Source: Oscillospiraceae bacterium (lineage in GTDB: Bacteria; Bacillota; Clostridia; Oscillospirales; Ruminococcaceae). Taken from it: a stretch of 64,000 bases of DNA. Shown here in pieces: positions 25,881-34,835 of this stretch (within the stretch, counting starts at the first letter, position 1; each line of letters opens with the position of its first letter). The translations under genes and the position numbers were made by a program. Location: NCBI GenBank assembly GCA_017550285.1, contig JAFZPP010000028.1:62001-126000 (forward strand), given 5' to 3'. The notes beneath the pieces are model-generated. The model was given only the letters and a program-made list of their open reading frames with translations, did not search any database and had not been told where the DNA came from.

Positions 25881-25894
25881 CGTGTTTTAACACG
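25881..25894. promoter_or_regulatory. Small palindrome in the GH130 leader, possible operator
   Basis: CGTGTTTTAACACG is a 6-bp inverted repeat with a two-base centre, about 10 bases after the expected transcription start. Its position suits a repressor site for a sugar-responsive regulator; no such regulator is adjacent. Confidence 0.4.
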
Positions 25895-25917
25895 AACAGA
25901 AAGGCATGATTTTATTT

Positions 25918-26907
25918 ATGAAGGTTAAGGTTATCAACGGTGCATCACTTCCGAATATTCCGTGGGAGGAAAAGCCGGCAAACTGTAAAGATGTTGTCTG
26001 GCGCTTTTCACAGAATCCTGTCATTCAGCGCGATCATCTGGAGGTGTCCAACAGCATCTTCAACAGTGCAGTTGTTCCTTTTGAAGGCGGCTTTGCAGGC
26101 GTATTCCGCGTGGACGATAAGGCACGCAGCATGGAGCTCCATGCAGGCTTTTCCAAGGACGGTCTGAACTGGAATATCAGTGAATCGAGAATCGAATTCG
26201 TCAAGACCGATCCGACGCTACAGGATTTCCAGTACGGCTACGATCCGCGTGTCTGCTGGATTGAAGACCGCTTCTATGTTACATGGTGCAATGCCTACGG
26301 CTGGAAGCCGACAATCGGCTGCGCGTATACATATGATTTCAAGACATTTTATCAGATTGAAAATGCATTTCTTCCGTTTAACCGGAACGGCGTGCTGTTT
26401 CCGCGAAAGATCGGCGGTAATTTCATGATGCTGAGCCGTCCTTCTGACAGCGGACATACCCCGTTCGGCGATATCTATATTTCACAGTCGCCGGATATGA
26501 CATACTGGGGCAAGCACCGCCATGTGATGAGCCCGAGCATGGGCTGGGAATCGACAAAGATCGGTGCCGGTCCGATTCCGATTGAGACAGACCGCGGCTG
26601 GCTGATATTCTATCACGGCGTCCTGACCTCCTGCAACGGTTACGTCTACAGCTTCTCTGCTGCGCTGCTCGATAAGGATGAGCCCTGGAAAGTGCTCAAA
26701 CGCGGCAGAGAGTATCTGATCAGCCCGCAGAAGGATTATGAATGTGTCGGAGATGTCCCGAATGTCACATTCCCCTGCGCGAATCTTGTCGATGCCGATA
26801 CCGGTCGTATTGCTATTTATTACGGCTGTGCCGATACCTGCACAAGCCTTTGCTTTACAACTGTCGATGATGTCATTGACTGGCTGGATACCCATTCTCA
26901 GGTATAA
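25918..26907 (+). CDS. GH130-family beta-1,4-mannooligosaccharide phosphorylase
   Basis: About 329 aa. GH130 enzymes phosphorolyse beta-1,4-mannosides to mannose-1-phosphate, saving ATP. Seen are the start [16 protein letters not shown], the catalytic-Asp region [14 protein letters not shown], phosphate-site blocks [17 protein letters not shown] and [19 protein letters not shown], and the terminal [10 protein letters not shown]. It most resembles the RaMP2-type (mannooligosaccharide) subgroup. Two in-frame ATGs exist (25906, 25918); the second is chosen since the first is only one base from AAGG. Cytoplasmic, no signal. It completes the pathway begun by the anchored GH26 just upstream. Confidence 0.92.
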   Translation: MKVKVINGASLPNIPWEEKPANCKDVVWRFSQNPVIQRDHLEVSNSIFNSAVVPFEGGFAGVFRVDDKARSMELHAGFSKDGLNWNISESRIEFVKTDPTLQDFQYGYDPRVCWIEDRFYVTWCNAYGWKPTIGCAYTYDFKTFYQIENAFLPFNRNGVLFPRKIGGNFMMLSRPSDSGHTPFGDIYISQSPDMTYWGKHRHVMSPSMGWESTKIGAGPIPIETDRGWLIFYHGVLTSCNGYVYSFSAALLDKDEPWKVLKRGREYLISPQKDYECVGDVPNVTFPCANLVDADTGRIAIYYGCADTCTSLCFTTVDDVIDWLDTHSQV

Positions 26908-26918
26908 TCTTCAAACTG

Positions 26919-26952
26919 AAAGCAGCGGAGAAATATTCTTCGCTGCTTTTTG
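26919..26952 (+). terminator. Terminator after GH130
   Basis: AAAGCAGCG.AGAA pairs with TT.CGCTGCTTT, then a T tract, 12 bases after the GH130 stop. Confidence 0.87.
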
Positions 26953-27026
26953 TAATATTCAGCGTCAATCGGGTACTAATCAACAGAATCCGGATTCTGA
27001 AACAATTTTGAAAGGAGGAGACGCCG

Positions 27027-27527
27027 TTGGATGCCTTCGAGGAAATCTACCGGACATATCAGCAGGATGTTTTCCGGTTTGTACTCCGGCTTTCGGGCTA
27101 TGACGCACATACCGCCGAAGAACTGACGCAGGAAACCTTTTATCAGGCGTTTCTCTCTTTCGGAAAGTTCCGCGGCGAATGCAGTATGCGGACATGGCTG
27201 TTTCAGATTGCAAAGCATGTATACGGAAAATATGTACGGAAGGAAATCCGGCAGCGCGGTATCGCGCAACTGTACGAGAAATCTGCTGAACCGCTCCCCG
27301 GCGAACAACTGGAACGCGCAGAGCTGCTTGAAATCCTGCGCGGGATGATTGAACAGCTTGATGAGCCCGCACGCTCGGTGATGCAGTATCGGCTATATTC
27401 TGAAACGGGTTACGCAGAAATCGCAAGGCTGCTGAATATACGTGCAAATACTGCGGCTGTCATCTATAACCGAACAGTCGCAAAGCTGCGGAATATGATG
27501 AAAGAGAGGTACGGCTATGAAATATGA
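27027..27527 (+). CDS. ECF-type RNA polymerase sigma factor
   Basis: A 166-aa sigma factor with region 2 (VFRFVLRLSGYDAHTAEELTQETFYQA, read in part; FRGECSMRTWLFQIAKH) and region 4 (SVMQYRLYSETGYAEIARLL with the helix-turn-helix). TTG start six bases after AAGGAGGAG. It overlaps the downstream anti-sigma gene by 11 bases, the usual arrangement for a sigma/anti-sigma pair. I cannot tell its signal. No clear sigma-A promoter was found upstream, which would fit autoregulation. Confidence 0.9.
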   Translation: MDAFEEIYRTYQQDVFRFVLRLSGYDAHTAEELTQETFYQAFLSFGKFRGECSMRTWLFQIAKHVYGKYVRKEIRQRGIAQLYEKSAEPLPGEQLERAELLEILRGMIEQLDEPARSVMQYRLYSETGYAEIARLLNIRANTAAVIYNRTVAKLRNMMKERYGYEI

Positions 27528-28449
27528 ACACGAGATTATCCGCGATCTGATGCCCCTTTGCATCGACGGCATCGCGTCTCCGAAAAGCAAAGAGGCAGTC
27601 GAGGCACATATTGCTGAATGTCCCGACTGCGCAAAGGAGTGGAATCAAATGCATCAAGGAATTGAACAAACCGTGCAGGAAACGCTGCCGGAATCAACTG
27701 CAAAATATGCGGAAACCGCAAAGCGCGTCCGGAAAAAGAACCGATGGCTTTTGCTTCGTTCGACACTGCTCATTCTTGCCGGCATCCTTCTGATTACAGT
27801 TCTGGGCAACTGGTATCACGGCAACCGCTATTCATCCGAAGCAATCGCAAGAAAGTTTGTTCGCGGCTGCTGGCATGGGGACAGTGAATTTCTCCGTGAA
27901 GAACATCATCTGAAGGAAATTTGCAGCTATTCAAAATTAAAGCTGCGTTTCATCGGAGAGATCACGACACCGGACCGCAAAAACCGTGAATCCTTCATTA
28001 CGGCAGAAATCCCCGACTCAGATATCATCGCATTCTGGGCATGCAATATGAGCCGTAATAATCCGCTGACACTTGGTATGTGGGAAGGAGAAGGCGGCGG
28101 TTCCGGCGATTTCTCCAAAGAGGAACAAATCGTCATGGTACCGGGTACTCTGCAATATGAAAACGGCTGTAAAAGAATGGATTACTGGATGTTTCATATT
28201 ACTGATCCGAATGTCAGCAAGATTGTCGTACAGGCATTCGGTGAAAAGCAGATTCTGGTACCGGATCAGGGCTTCGGATATATCAGCCGTGAAATGACAG
28301 CATATGAAAAAATGACAGACCAAACAGAATCGGATCATATAACAGAAGGTGAAGCATTCGATGCAAACGGGACTGTGCTTTACCGTATCCGACCGGCAGC
28401 ATCGAACGAAGACGGTGTCATATCCTATGAATGGGAGAAAGCAGAATAA
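27517..28449 (+). CDS. Membrane anti-sigma factor with zinc-finger (zf-HC2) domain
   Basis: A 310-aa partner of the preceding sigma factor. The N-terminus has an anti-sigma zinc finger with HIAECPDC (HxxxCxxC, about residues 29-36), a membrane helix lies at about 87-106 (LLLRSTLLILAGILLITVLG), and ~200 residues follow outside the membrane with no motif I recognise. The ATG lies inside the sigma gene after AGAGAGG. Expected to hold the sigma factor at the membrane until an envelope signal releases it. Confidence 0.85.
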   Translation: MKYEHEIIRDLMPLCIDGIASPKSKEAVEAHIAECPDCAKEWNQMHQGIEQTVQETLPESTAKYAETAKRVRKKNRWLLLRSTLLILAGILLITVLGNWYHGNRYSSEAIARKFVRGCWHGDSEFLREEHHLKEICSYSKLKLRFIGEITTPDRKNRESFITAEIPDSDIIAFWACNMSRNNPLTLGMWEGEGGGSGDFSKEEQIVMVPGTLQYENGCKRMDYWMFHITDPNVSKIVVQAFGEKQILVPDQGFGYISREMTAYEKMTDQTESDHITEGEAFDANGTVLYRIRPAASNEDGVISYEWEKAE

Positions 28450-28451
28450 TC

Positions 28452-28487
28452 AAAATCAGCCTGAGATTTCTCTCGGGCTGATTTTTT
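28452..28487 (+). terminator. Terminator after the first sigma/anti-sigma pair
   Basis: AAATCAGCC.GAG pairs with CTC.GGGCTGATTT around ATTTCT and ends in a run of T. The ppk -35 box begins within three bases of it. Confidence 0.88.
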
Positions 28488-28489
28488 GC

Positions 28490-28518
28490 TTGACGAATCA
28501 GCGGAAATAAGGTATAAT
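28490..28518 (+). promoter_or_regulatory. ppk operon promoter
   Basis: TTGACG (28490-28495), 17 bp spacer, TATAAT (28513-28518). Confidence 0.82.
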
Positions 28519-28555
28519 AGTAATAATATATACATCCTAAAAAGGAGTGACGGCG

Positions 28556-30613
28556 ATGAAATCTGACTGCTATGAAAACCGCGAACTTTCGTGGCTCCGT
28601 TTTAATCAGCGTGTACTTGAGGAGGCGCAGACAGGCAGCAATCCCCTGCTGGAGCGTCTATGCTTTACTGCGATTTTCCAGAGCAATCTGGACGAGTTTT
28701 TCCGCGTCCGTGTCGGTAATCTGCTCCGTAAACAGAAGGAAAAGCCGAAGAAAAGGGACGAGCTGAGCGATATGAAACCAAAGGAGCAGCTCCGTGCGAT
28801 CTATGAGCAGGTGCGCTCACTTTCCTCTGAAAGAGATTCTGCATTCCATGAGATCATGGATGCGCTTCGTGCGGAGGGGCTGGAGCAGATCACAATTCAT
28901 TCCGCAACACCTGCCGAACAGACGATGCTGTCAGAATGGTTCAAGCGCGAGATACGACCGGTTTCGATGCCTGTGATCGTCGATAAAGGCAAGCAGGTGC
29001 CGTTTCTGCGTGACCGCGCGTTGTATGCGGTACTGCGTCTGGAATCGAAATCCGGCGTGCGCATGGGCATTCTGCCGGTCTCTGACCAGTGTCAGCGGAT
29101 CATCCGGCTCGGCAGCAGCGGCAGATTTATTCTTGCTGAGGATGTGATTCTTGCGTTCGCGCATACTGTGTTCGGCAATTCGCGCGTCATTGACCGTACA
29201 CTCCTGCGCGTAAGCCGTTCTGCGAGCATCACGCCGGAGGATATCGGCGATCTCCGTACCGGTGATACGCGCGCAGATATGGAGATAATGCTGGCGGAAC
29301 GCAACCGCCTGCCGATTGTCCGAATGGAGCTTTCCGAGACCTTCTACCCGCCTGCACTGGAATATCTTTGCAAAAAGCTCGAAATATCTATGGAGCAGGT
29401 ATTCTTTGCCAAGGCGCCGCTTGACCTCTCCTTTGCATATGAATGCAAGAATATCGCCACAGCGCCGAAGCTGCAATATCCGCGCATGGTACCGCAGAAA
29501 TCGGATATGATTGCAGAGAACCGTGCCATGTTCACACAAATCCGCAGAAAGGATATTCTGCTGAGCTATCCATATGAGAGCATCCGCCCGTTCCTGCGTC
29601 TGCTGGATGAAGCGGCAGACGATCCGGCGGTCATCAGCATTCAGATCACACTCTACCGTATGGCACGCGACAGCCGTGTGATTGCGGCACTCTGTGAAGC
29701 CGCAGGCAGAGGCAAGGAGGTCACCGCGCTGACAGAGCTGCGGGCAAGATTTGATGAACAGGGCAACATCGAATGGTCAAAGGTGCTGGAACGCGCCGGT
29801 GTACATGTGCTGTACGGACCGGAGAATTATAAGGTGCATTCAAAGCTGCTGCTGATCGAGCGGCGGAACCGCGGTAAAATCGAGACATTTACGCAGATCG
29901 GCACCGGAAACTATAACGAGAAAACCGCTGCGATATATACGGATTATTGCTTGATGACAGCGAATTCCCAGATCGGTGCGGATGCTGCAAATGTATTTGC
30001 GGCACTTAAAAAGAATGCGCTGCCGGAACCGCAGCAGGAATTGCTCGTTGCACCGCACGGATTACAGTCAGCCGTGCTCAGAATGATTGATGACGAGATC
30101 GGTCATGCACATATCGGCGAACCTGCATATATCGGACTGCGCATGAACGGTCTCTGCGACAAAAAAATCATGGATAAACTGACAGAAGCCTCGTGCGCAG
30201 GTGTGAAAATTGAGCTTCTGGTTCGTGGCATCTGCTGTCTGATTCCGCAGATTGCCGGAAAGACAGAACATATTGAGGTGCGCAGTATTGTCGGGCGCTA
30301 TCTCGAACACGGTCGCGTTTATATCTTCGGTACGCCGGAGCGGATGCGCGTCTATCTCGGGTCAGCGGATTTTATGCCGCGCAATACCGAAAAGCGTGTT
30401 GAAATCTGTGCGCCTGTGAAGGACAATCTCCTGAAACAGCGGCTTTATGATGAATTCCGTCTGCAATTTGACGATCCGGTCAAAGCACGGTTCCGCACCG
30501 CTGACGGTGACTATCATCTGCCGGAAGGCGGCGAACAGGCACGGAATTCGCAGGAAACGCTGCATCAGGCTGCTTATGCACGCGCCGAAAAAATCAATGA
30601 TACGAAAGAATGA
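28556..30613 (+). CDS. ppk1: Polyphosphate kinase 1
   Basis: PPK1 reversibly makes inorganic polyphosphate from ATP at the membrane face. The 685-aa protein begins with the family block NRELSWLRFNQRVLEEA and has the catalytic-histidine segment KVHSKLLLIE, followed by QIGTGNYNEKTAAIYTDY, and the C-terminal GSADFMPRNTEKRVE. The ATG at 28556 lies 8 bases after AAAGGAG; an in-frame GTG at 28547 overlaps that site. It overlaps the next gene by four bases (ATGA). No exopolyphosphatase is seen in the window. Confidence 0.95.
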   Translation: MKSDCYENRELSWLRFNQRVLEEAQTGSNPLLERLCFTAIFQSNLDEFFRVRVGNLLRKQKEKPKKRDELSDMKPKEQLRAIYEQVRSLSSERDSAFHEIMDALRAEGLEQITIHSATPAEQTMLSEWFKREIRPVSMPVIVDKGKQVPFLRDRALYAVLRLESKSGVRMGILPVSDQCQRIIRLGSSGRFILAEDVILAFAHTVFGNSRVIDRTLLRVSRSASITPEDIGDLRTGDTRADMEIMLAERNRLPIVRMELSETFYPPALEYLCKKLEISMEQVFFAKAPLDLSFAYECKNIATAPKLQYPRMVPQKSDMIAENRAMFTQIRRKDILLSYPYESIRPFLRLLDEAADDPAVISIQITLYRMARDSRVIAALCEAAGRGKEVTALTELRARFDEQGNIEWSKVLERAGVHVLYGPENYKVHSKLLLIERRNRGKIETFTQIGTGNYNEKTAAIYTDYCLMTANSQIGADAANVFAALKKNALPEPQQELLVAPHGLQSAVLRMIDDEIGHAHIGEPAYIGLRMNGLCDKKIMDKLTEASCAGVKIELLVRGICCLIPQIAGKTEHIEVRSIVGRYLEHGRVYIFGTPERMRVYLGSADFMPRNTEKRVEICAPVKDNLLKQRLYDEFRLQFDDPVKARFRTADGDYHLPEGGEQARNSQETLHQAAYARAEKINDTKE

Positions 30614-31947
30614 CAGCCATGAAAAATACAACGAAAAATGAGCAAAAGCCCCATTTCAAATCCATGTTTCTGCTTGTCACTTACGGCATTCTGCTGTATA
30701 TGGGACTACAGCATTTCTCGTCGCTGAAAAGCGTATTCGCATGGATATTTACAATTCTGGAACCGGTTGCATATGGTATCTGTATCGCGTTTGTGATCAA
30801 TCTGTTCCTGAACATGTTTCAGAAAAAAGTCTTTCGCAGCATGGCAAACTCCAAGCACGAATGGGAACGCAAGCTCAATCCGATTCTCAGCGCGGTATGT
30901 ACCGGTCTCGTTGCGATGATTCTGCTTGCACTGATCATTTTCATGATTATTCCGCAGTTTACCACGGCTGTCAATACGCTGATTGAAAAAATGCCGAGCA
31001 GTCAGGAACAGCTCCTGACAATCATTGAAGCACAGCTGACGGAATGGAATGCCCCTGCATTCATCATGGAGAAAATCCGTGAATTTGACGTAGACTGGGA
31101 TACAACGCTGGCATTCTTCGGCAATCTCATGGAAGGCAAATATGAATCCGTACTCGGTACCGCATTCAGTGCAACGCGCTCCGTCCTCTCAACAGCGACA
31201 AATCTGCTGCTCGGACTGATCATTGCGATCTATCTGCTGAGCGCGAAAAACCGTGTGCTGTATGTCACACATAAGTTTATTCAGCTGATTACACCGAAAC
31301 GCTATCATGAGCGAATCTCGCGCGTGCTGCATCTTGCAAATACATCCTTTGCGAGCTTTCTGACGGGTCAGTTCATCGAAGCAATTATTATCGGTTCGCT
31401 TTGTACAATCGGCTTGTATATCTTTCAATTTCCCTATGCTGCAACAATCGGTATTCTGACCGGCATGACCGCGCTGCTTCCGATTATCGGTGCATGGATC
31501 GGCGGCGGCATCGGTGCACTGCTGATCTGGGTCGAAGCACCGGACCGAGTCATCTGGTTCCTCGTCTTTATTCTGGCGTTGCAGCAGATTGAAGGTCAGT
31601 TTATTTATCCGCGCGTCGTCGGCAATTCCATCGGACTGCCCGGCGTTCTGGTACTGATTGCGGTCATTCTCGGCGGCGGTCTGGGCGGTATTTTCGGCAT
31701 CATCTTCACGGTTCCGGTCTTTGCGATTCTATATCAGCTCTTAAAAGAAGCAATCGACCAAATGGAGGTCGAGGAAAAGTCTGCACAGGGAGCCGATCCG
31801 CCGGAACCGATACCGCCTGTGGAAATAATCAATCCGCAGCCTGAGCCTGAGCCGATCACAGCATCGGTACCGGCAGTTCCCGTATCAGCTCCGGCTCCGC
31901 AGGCGAAAAATCCGTCCCGTAAAAAGGGTAAAAAGCGCAGACACTGA
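30610..31947 (+). CDS. AI-2E-family membrane transporter
   Basis: A 445-aa polytopic protein of the AI-2E transporter family (PF01594), with about eight membrane helices and the conserved C-terminal blocks FPYAATIGILTGMTALLPIIGAWIGG (in part), QQIEGQFIYPRVVGNSIGLPG and GGGLGGIFGIIFTVPVFAILY. Members export varied small molecules or act as Na+/H+ antiporters; true AI-2 export is shown only for TqsA. The tail (about 385-445) is Pro-rich and ends RKKGKKRRH. The ATG overlaps the ppk1 stop; a second ATG at 30619 is possible. Confidence 0.87.
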   Translation: MTAMKNTTKNEQKPHFKSMFLLVTYGILLYMGLQHFSSLKSVFAWIFTILEPVAYGICIAFVINLFLNMFQKKVFRSMANSKHEWERKLNPILSAVCTGLVAMILLALIIFMIIPQFTTAVNTLIEKMPSSQEQLLTIIEAQLTEWNAPAFIMEKIREFDVDWDTTLAFFGNLMEGKYESVLGTAFSATRSVLSTATNLLLGLIIAIYLLSAKNRVLYVTHKFIQLITPKRYHERISRVLHLANTSFASFLTGQFIEAIIIGSLCTIGLYIFQFPYAATIGILTGMTALLPIIGAWIGGGIGALLIWVEAPDRVIWFLVFILALQQIEGQFIYPRVVGNSIGLPGVLVLIAVILGGGLGGIFGIIFTVPVFAILYQLLKEAIDQMEVEEKSAQGADPPEPIPPVEIINPQPEPEPITASVPAVPVSAPAPQAKNPSRKKGKKRRH

Positions 31948-31965
31948 ACCAGAAAGGAACATTCA

Positions 31966-32730
31966 ATGAAAATCCTGACAATCGACATCGGAAACTCAAA
32001 TATCTGCATCGGATGCGTCAATGATCATCAGGTCGAATTTGTTGAGCGCATGCATTCCGACCGGAACAAAACCGATCTGGAATTTGCGGTGCTGGTCAAA
32101 ATGGTACTCGATCTGCATGAGGTCGAGCTCAACGGGCTGGACGGCTCGATCATCTCAAGTGTTGTACCGCCGCTGACTGATCTGCTTTGCAAGGCAATCG
32201 AAAAGCTGACCGGCATTCGCTCGCTGATTGTCGGTCCTGGCATCAAAACCGGAATGCAAATTCTGCCGCAGGGCGTCGGCGCCGATCTCGTGGTCGGTGC
32301 GGTCGCAGCAATCGAACATTACGGCGCTCCGGCTATCATCATTGATATGGGCACAGCAACGACCATGACCGTCGTCGATGAAAACAGGAATTTCATCGGC
32401 GGTATCATCTGTCCTGGCGTCGCACTTGCGCTGCAATCATTGGAATCCAGTGCCGCGCAGCTGCCGCATATCCAGATGACTGCGCCGAAAAAGGTCATAA
32501 ATACCGATACAGCCGAATCCATGCAGGCAGGTGTTGTATACGGCAATGCAGGTGCCATTGATGCACTGATTGACCGGATGCATACTGAACTCGGCTATGA
32601 TACCAAGGTTATCGCCAGCGGCGGACTGGCTCCGCTGATCGTCCCGCACTGCTGTCATGACATCATCATTGATGATGAGCTGCTGCTGAAAGGGCTTGAT
32701 ACCCTGTTTTACAAGAATTATAAGGAATGA
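31966..32730 (+). CDS. coaX: Type III pantothenate kinase
   Basis: Phosphorylates pantothenate as the first step of coenzyme A synthesis. The ASKHA fold is marked by IDIGNSNICIG (phosphate 1), the GPGIKTGM segment, IIDMGTATTMTV (phosphate 2) and GGIICPGVAL. Its 254 aa is normal for CoaX. ATG after AAAGGA, 18 bases after the transporter stop, so it is the third gene of the ppk1 operon. It ends in a bidirectional terminator. Confidence 0.94.
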   Translation: MKILTIDIGNSNICIGCVNDHQVEFVERMHSDRNKTDLEFAVLVKMVLDLHEVELNGLDGSIISSVVPPLTDLLCKAIEKLTGIRSLIVGPGIKTGMQILPQGVGADLVVGAVAAIEHYGAPAIIIDMGTATTMTVVDENRNFIGGIICPGVALALQSLESSAAQLPHIQMTAPKKVINTDTAESMQAGVVYGNAGAIDALIDRMHTELGYDTKVIASGGLAPLIVPHCCHDIIIDDELLLKGLDTLFYKNYKE

Positions 32731-32735
32731 GAAAA

Positions 32736-32764
32736 AGCAGGTACTTTTGAAGTACCTGCTTCTT
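32736..32764. terminator. Bidirectional terminator between coaX and the XRE-desulfoferrodoxin gene
   Basis: AGCAGGTACTT pairs with AAGTACCTGCT around TTG; both strands continue into T-rich tracts, serving both converging genes. Confidence 0.9.
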
Positions 32765-33361
32765 TTATTTTGTTTTCGTAATATTCTGATACAGCAGACC
32801 GCACTCAGTACAGTACCAGACAAACCTGCCGGAATATGTCAGCGGAAATGTCGCCTGCAAATTCCATTCCGGATACTGCTTGCAGATTGTCACGATCCGG
32901 TCATTGACATACGCAACAAATGAAATAAAGTGTTTTTTTGTCATCGGATGCGTTGAAGTAACGTACCATTCCCCGTCCGCCTCGCTGACTTGCAGACGCT
33001 CCGTATCAGCTGCTTCACGAGGTTCCTGCGCAGTCAGCAAACTGCCGCAGCAGGTCACAGACGCTTCCGAGGTCGCTGTAATAATGTTGCCACAATGACT
33101 GCAAATATAGAATTTCAGCTTTTTCATATTGCCTTTCTCACTCTCCTTTCTGTGTATCTCGCCGCTGAGCAGAACGCGCACATCTGTATCAAACACTTCC
33201 GCCAGTGCAGTCAGCAGGGAAATATCGGGGCATCCGCTGCCGCGTTCCCATTTTGATACAGCCTTATCGCTGACATGGATTTTTTCAGCCAGCTGTGCCT
33301 GTGTCAGATGATGTTCTGTTCTGAGCTGACGGATGATCATACCGGTTTTGATCTGGTCCAT
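32765..33361 (-). CDS. XRE-family regulator fused to a desulfoferrodoxin-like domain
   Basis: A 198-aa fusion. Residues about 5-60 form an XRE helix-turn-helix (LTQAQLAEKIHVSDKAVSKWERG). Residues about 83-198 look like desulfoferrodoxin/superoxide reductase: a desulforedoxin-type site with FYICSHCGNII and TCCG (CxxC plus CC, all four Cys kept), then WYVTSTHPMTKKHFISF, where the two His match the spacing of two superoxide-reductase iron ligands, and a terminal YCTECG in place of the usual CNxH. So centre I could bind iron or zinc, while centre II has at least one ligand altered. A redox- or metal-sensing regulator is likely. ATG after GGAGGT. Confidence 0.75.
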   Translation of the reverse strand: MDQIKTGMIIRQLRTEHHLTQAQLAEKIHVSDKAVSKWERGSGCPDISLLTALAEVFDTDVRVLLSGEIHRKESEKGNMKKLKFYICSHCGNIITATSEASVTCCGSLLTAQEPREAADTERLQVSEADGEWYVTSTHPMTKKHFISFVAYVNDRIVTICKQYPEWNLQATFPLTYSGRFVWYCTECGLLYQNITKTK

Positions 33362-33477
33362 ATGGTACCTCCGAAAAATAGGTTTCCTATGCTGCTATTA
33401 TAACCCAAATATCCGGCTTCGTCAATCCACGCTCCGTAGAGTATGCAAATGCGGCTCCTGTTTTGTTTATCGTCATA

Positions 33478-33516
33478 TAAAAAAGCCCCCGAAGAAATCA
33501 TCCGATCACTTCGGGG
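33478..33516 (-). terminator. Terminator of the ttcA-tsaD-trmN6-rsmI-GNAT operon
   Basis: On the minus strand CCCCGAAG pairs with CTTCGGGG and leads into GCTTTTTT, about 30 bases after the GNAT stop. Confidence 0.88.
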
Positions 33517-33547
33517 TGCATTTTGCGAATATCAAAATTAACCGGTT

Positions 33548-33982
33548 TTATTCGACTGTAAAATCAGTCCATTCCGCATGATTATAGACCATGACATCAT
33601 TCGGACGGTACATTCCCAGTTTCTCATAAAACGGAATCGCGTTTTCATTGACGCAGGTATACATAATGATATTTTTGCTTCCGCCTGCCAGCGCATGCAG
33701 CTCCCTGACGAGCGCCGTACCGATTCCCTGCCCGACACATTCGCGGATAACGCCCAGATCGGTAATAAAAAGCCAGTATGCAAAATCCGTTATTCCGAAG
33801 CAGACACCGATTATCTCTTTGTTCTGATTCCTTGCGACCAGACTGATAGATACTTTCTTCACCAGAATTGCGATGCGCTCTTCAAATCTTTCCTTTGGAT
33901 ACTGTGAACCCAAGTCTGTTTTTTTCAGGAATTCAATGTATTCTTCGGAAGTCAGTCTCTCTTCTGAAATAGTATAATTCAT
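33548..33982 (-). CDS. GNAT-family N-acetyltransferase
   Basis: A 144-aa acetyltransferase that uses acetyl-CoA; the acceptor is unknown. The coenzyme site is GVIRECVGQGIGTALVRELHA (in part; the Q/RxxGxG/A signature is QGIGTA) and the last strand-helix unit is VNENAIPFYEKLGMY. The frame is open far upstream into rsmI, but the ATG at 33982 (MNYTISEERL) follows GTGGTG and gives a normal GNAT length. It lies 22 bases after rsmI and is probably the last gene of the operon. Confidence 0.85.
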   Translation of the reverse strand: MNYTISEERLTSEEYIEFLKKTDLGSQYPKERFEERIAILVKKVSISLVARNQNKEIIGVCFGITDFAYWLFITDLGVIRECVGQGIGTALVRELHALAGGSKNIIMYTCVNENAIPFYEKLGMYRPNDVMVYNHAEWTDFTVE

Positions 33983-34004
33983 ATTTTCACCACAGCACTT
34001 TGTA

Positions 34005-34835
34005 TCATTCCGACACAAGCGCCTGATACAGCGCGCGTTTCGGATAACCGGTTTCAACGGCAAGCTGCTTGCAGACATCTGCCGCACGTTCTCCGTCTGC
34101 AATCCGCTCGCGTGCGATTGCAAGCACGGCTTCAAGCGAAGGCTTTTCCTCAGATTCCTCTGCTGATTCTCCGGCAATAACAAGTACAAACTCACCGCGT
34201 GGCGGGTTGCTCTCATAGAAGCTGACCGCTTCGGCAAGCGTCGTCTTTGTCATTTCCTCATGGATTTTGGTCAGCTCACGGCAGACGGAAACCGAACGGT
34301 CACCGAAATATGCAAGCATATCTTTCAGCGTATTCAGCAGCTTGTGCGGTGCTTCGTAGAAAACCATAGTACGCGGTTCATGCTTCAATGATTCCAGATG
34401 TGAGAACCGCTGTTTTTTGGTGACAGAAAGGAAACCCTCGAAGCAGAATCTTGTTGTATCCTGACCGGAAATCGCAAGCGCAGAGATAACGGCGCTCGGT
34501 CCCGGAATCACCTGCATCGGGATATGCTCCTCAATACAGCGCTGTACTAATATCGCACCCGGGTCTGAAATGCAAGGCATACCGGCATCGGTCACACACG
34601 CACAGCGCTCCCCTGCCGTCATGCGATCCATGATCTGCCGGATAACTGACTCCGGACTGTGCTCATGGTAGCTGACAAGCGGCGTATGAATATCAAAATG
34701 AGACAGCAGTTTTCTGGTCACGCGCGTATCCTCTGCGGCAATAAAATCGACCGTGCCGAGAATTTCGAGCTGCCGCTCAGTCATATCGCCAAGATTTCCG
34801 ATCGGCGTGCCGACAATAAAAAGTGTTCCGCTCAT
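34005..34835 (-). CDS. rsmI: 16S rRNA (cytidine(1402)-2'-O)-methyltransferase
   Basis: SAM-dependent enzyme of the tetrapyrrole-methylase fold that 2'-O-methylates C1402 at the ribosomal P site. It starts SGTLFIVGTPIGNLGDMT, the classic RsmI N-terminus, with AAEDTRVTRKLLSHF, DAGMPCISDPG and the mid-protein GPSAVISALAISG. Its 276 aa is normal. The ATG overlaps the upstream trmN6 stop (ATGA), so the two are coupled. Confidence 0.95.
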   Translation of the reverse strand: MSGTLFIVGTPIGNLGDMTERQLEILGTVDFIAAEDTRVTRKLLSHFDIHTPLVSYHEHSPESVIRQIMDRMTAGERCACVTDAGMPCISDPGAILVQRCIEEHIPMQVIPGPSAVISALAISGQDTTRFCFEGFLSVTKKQRFSHLESLKHEPRTMVFYEAPHKLLNTLKDMLAYFGDRSVSVCRELTKIHEEMTKTTLAEAVSFYESNPPRGEFVLVIAGESAEESEEKPSLEAVLAIARERIADGERAADVCKQLAVETGYPKRALYQALVSE

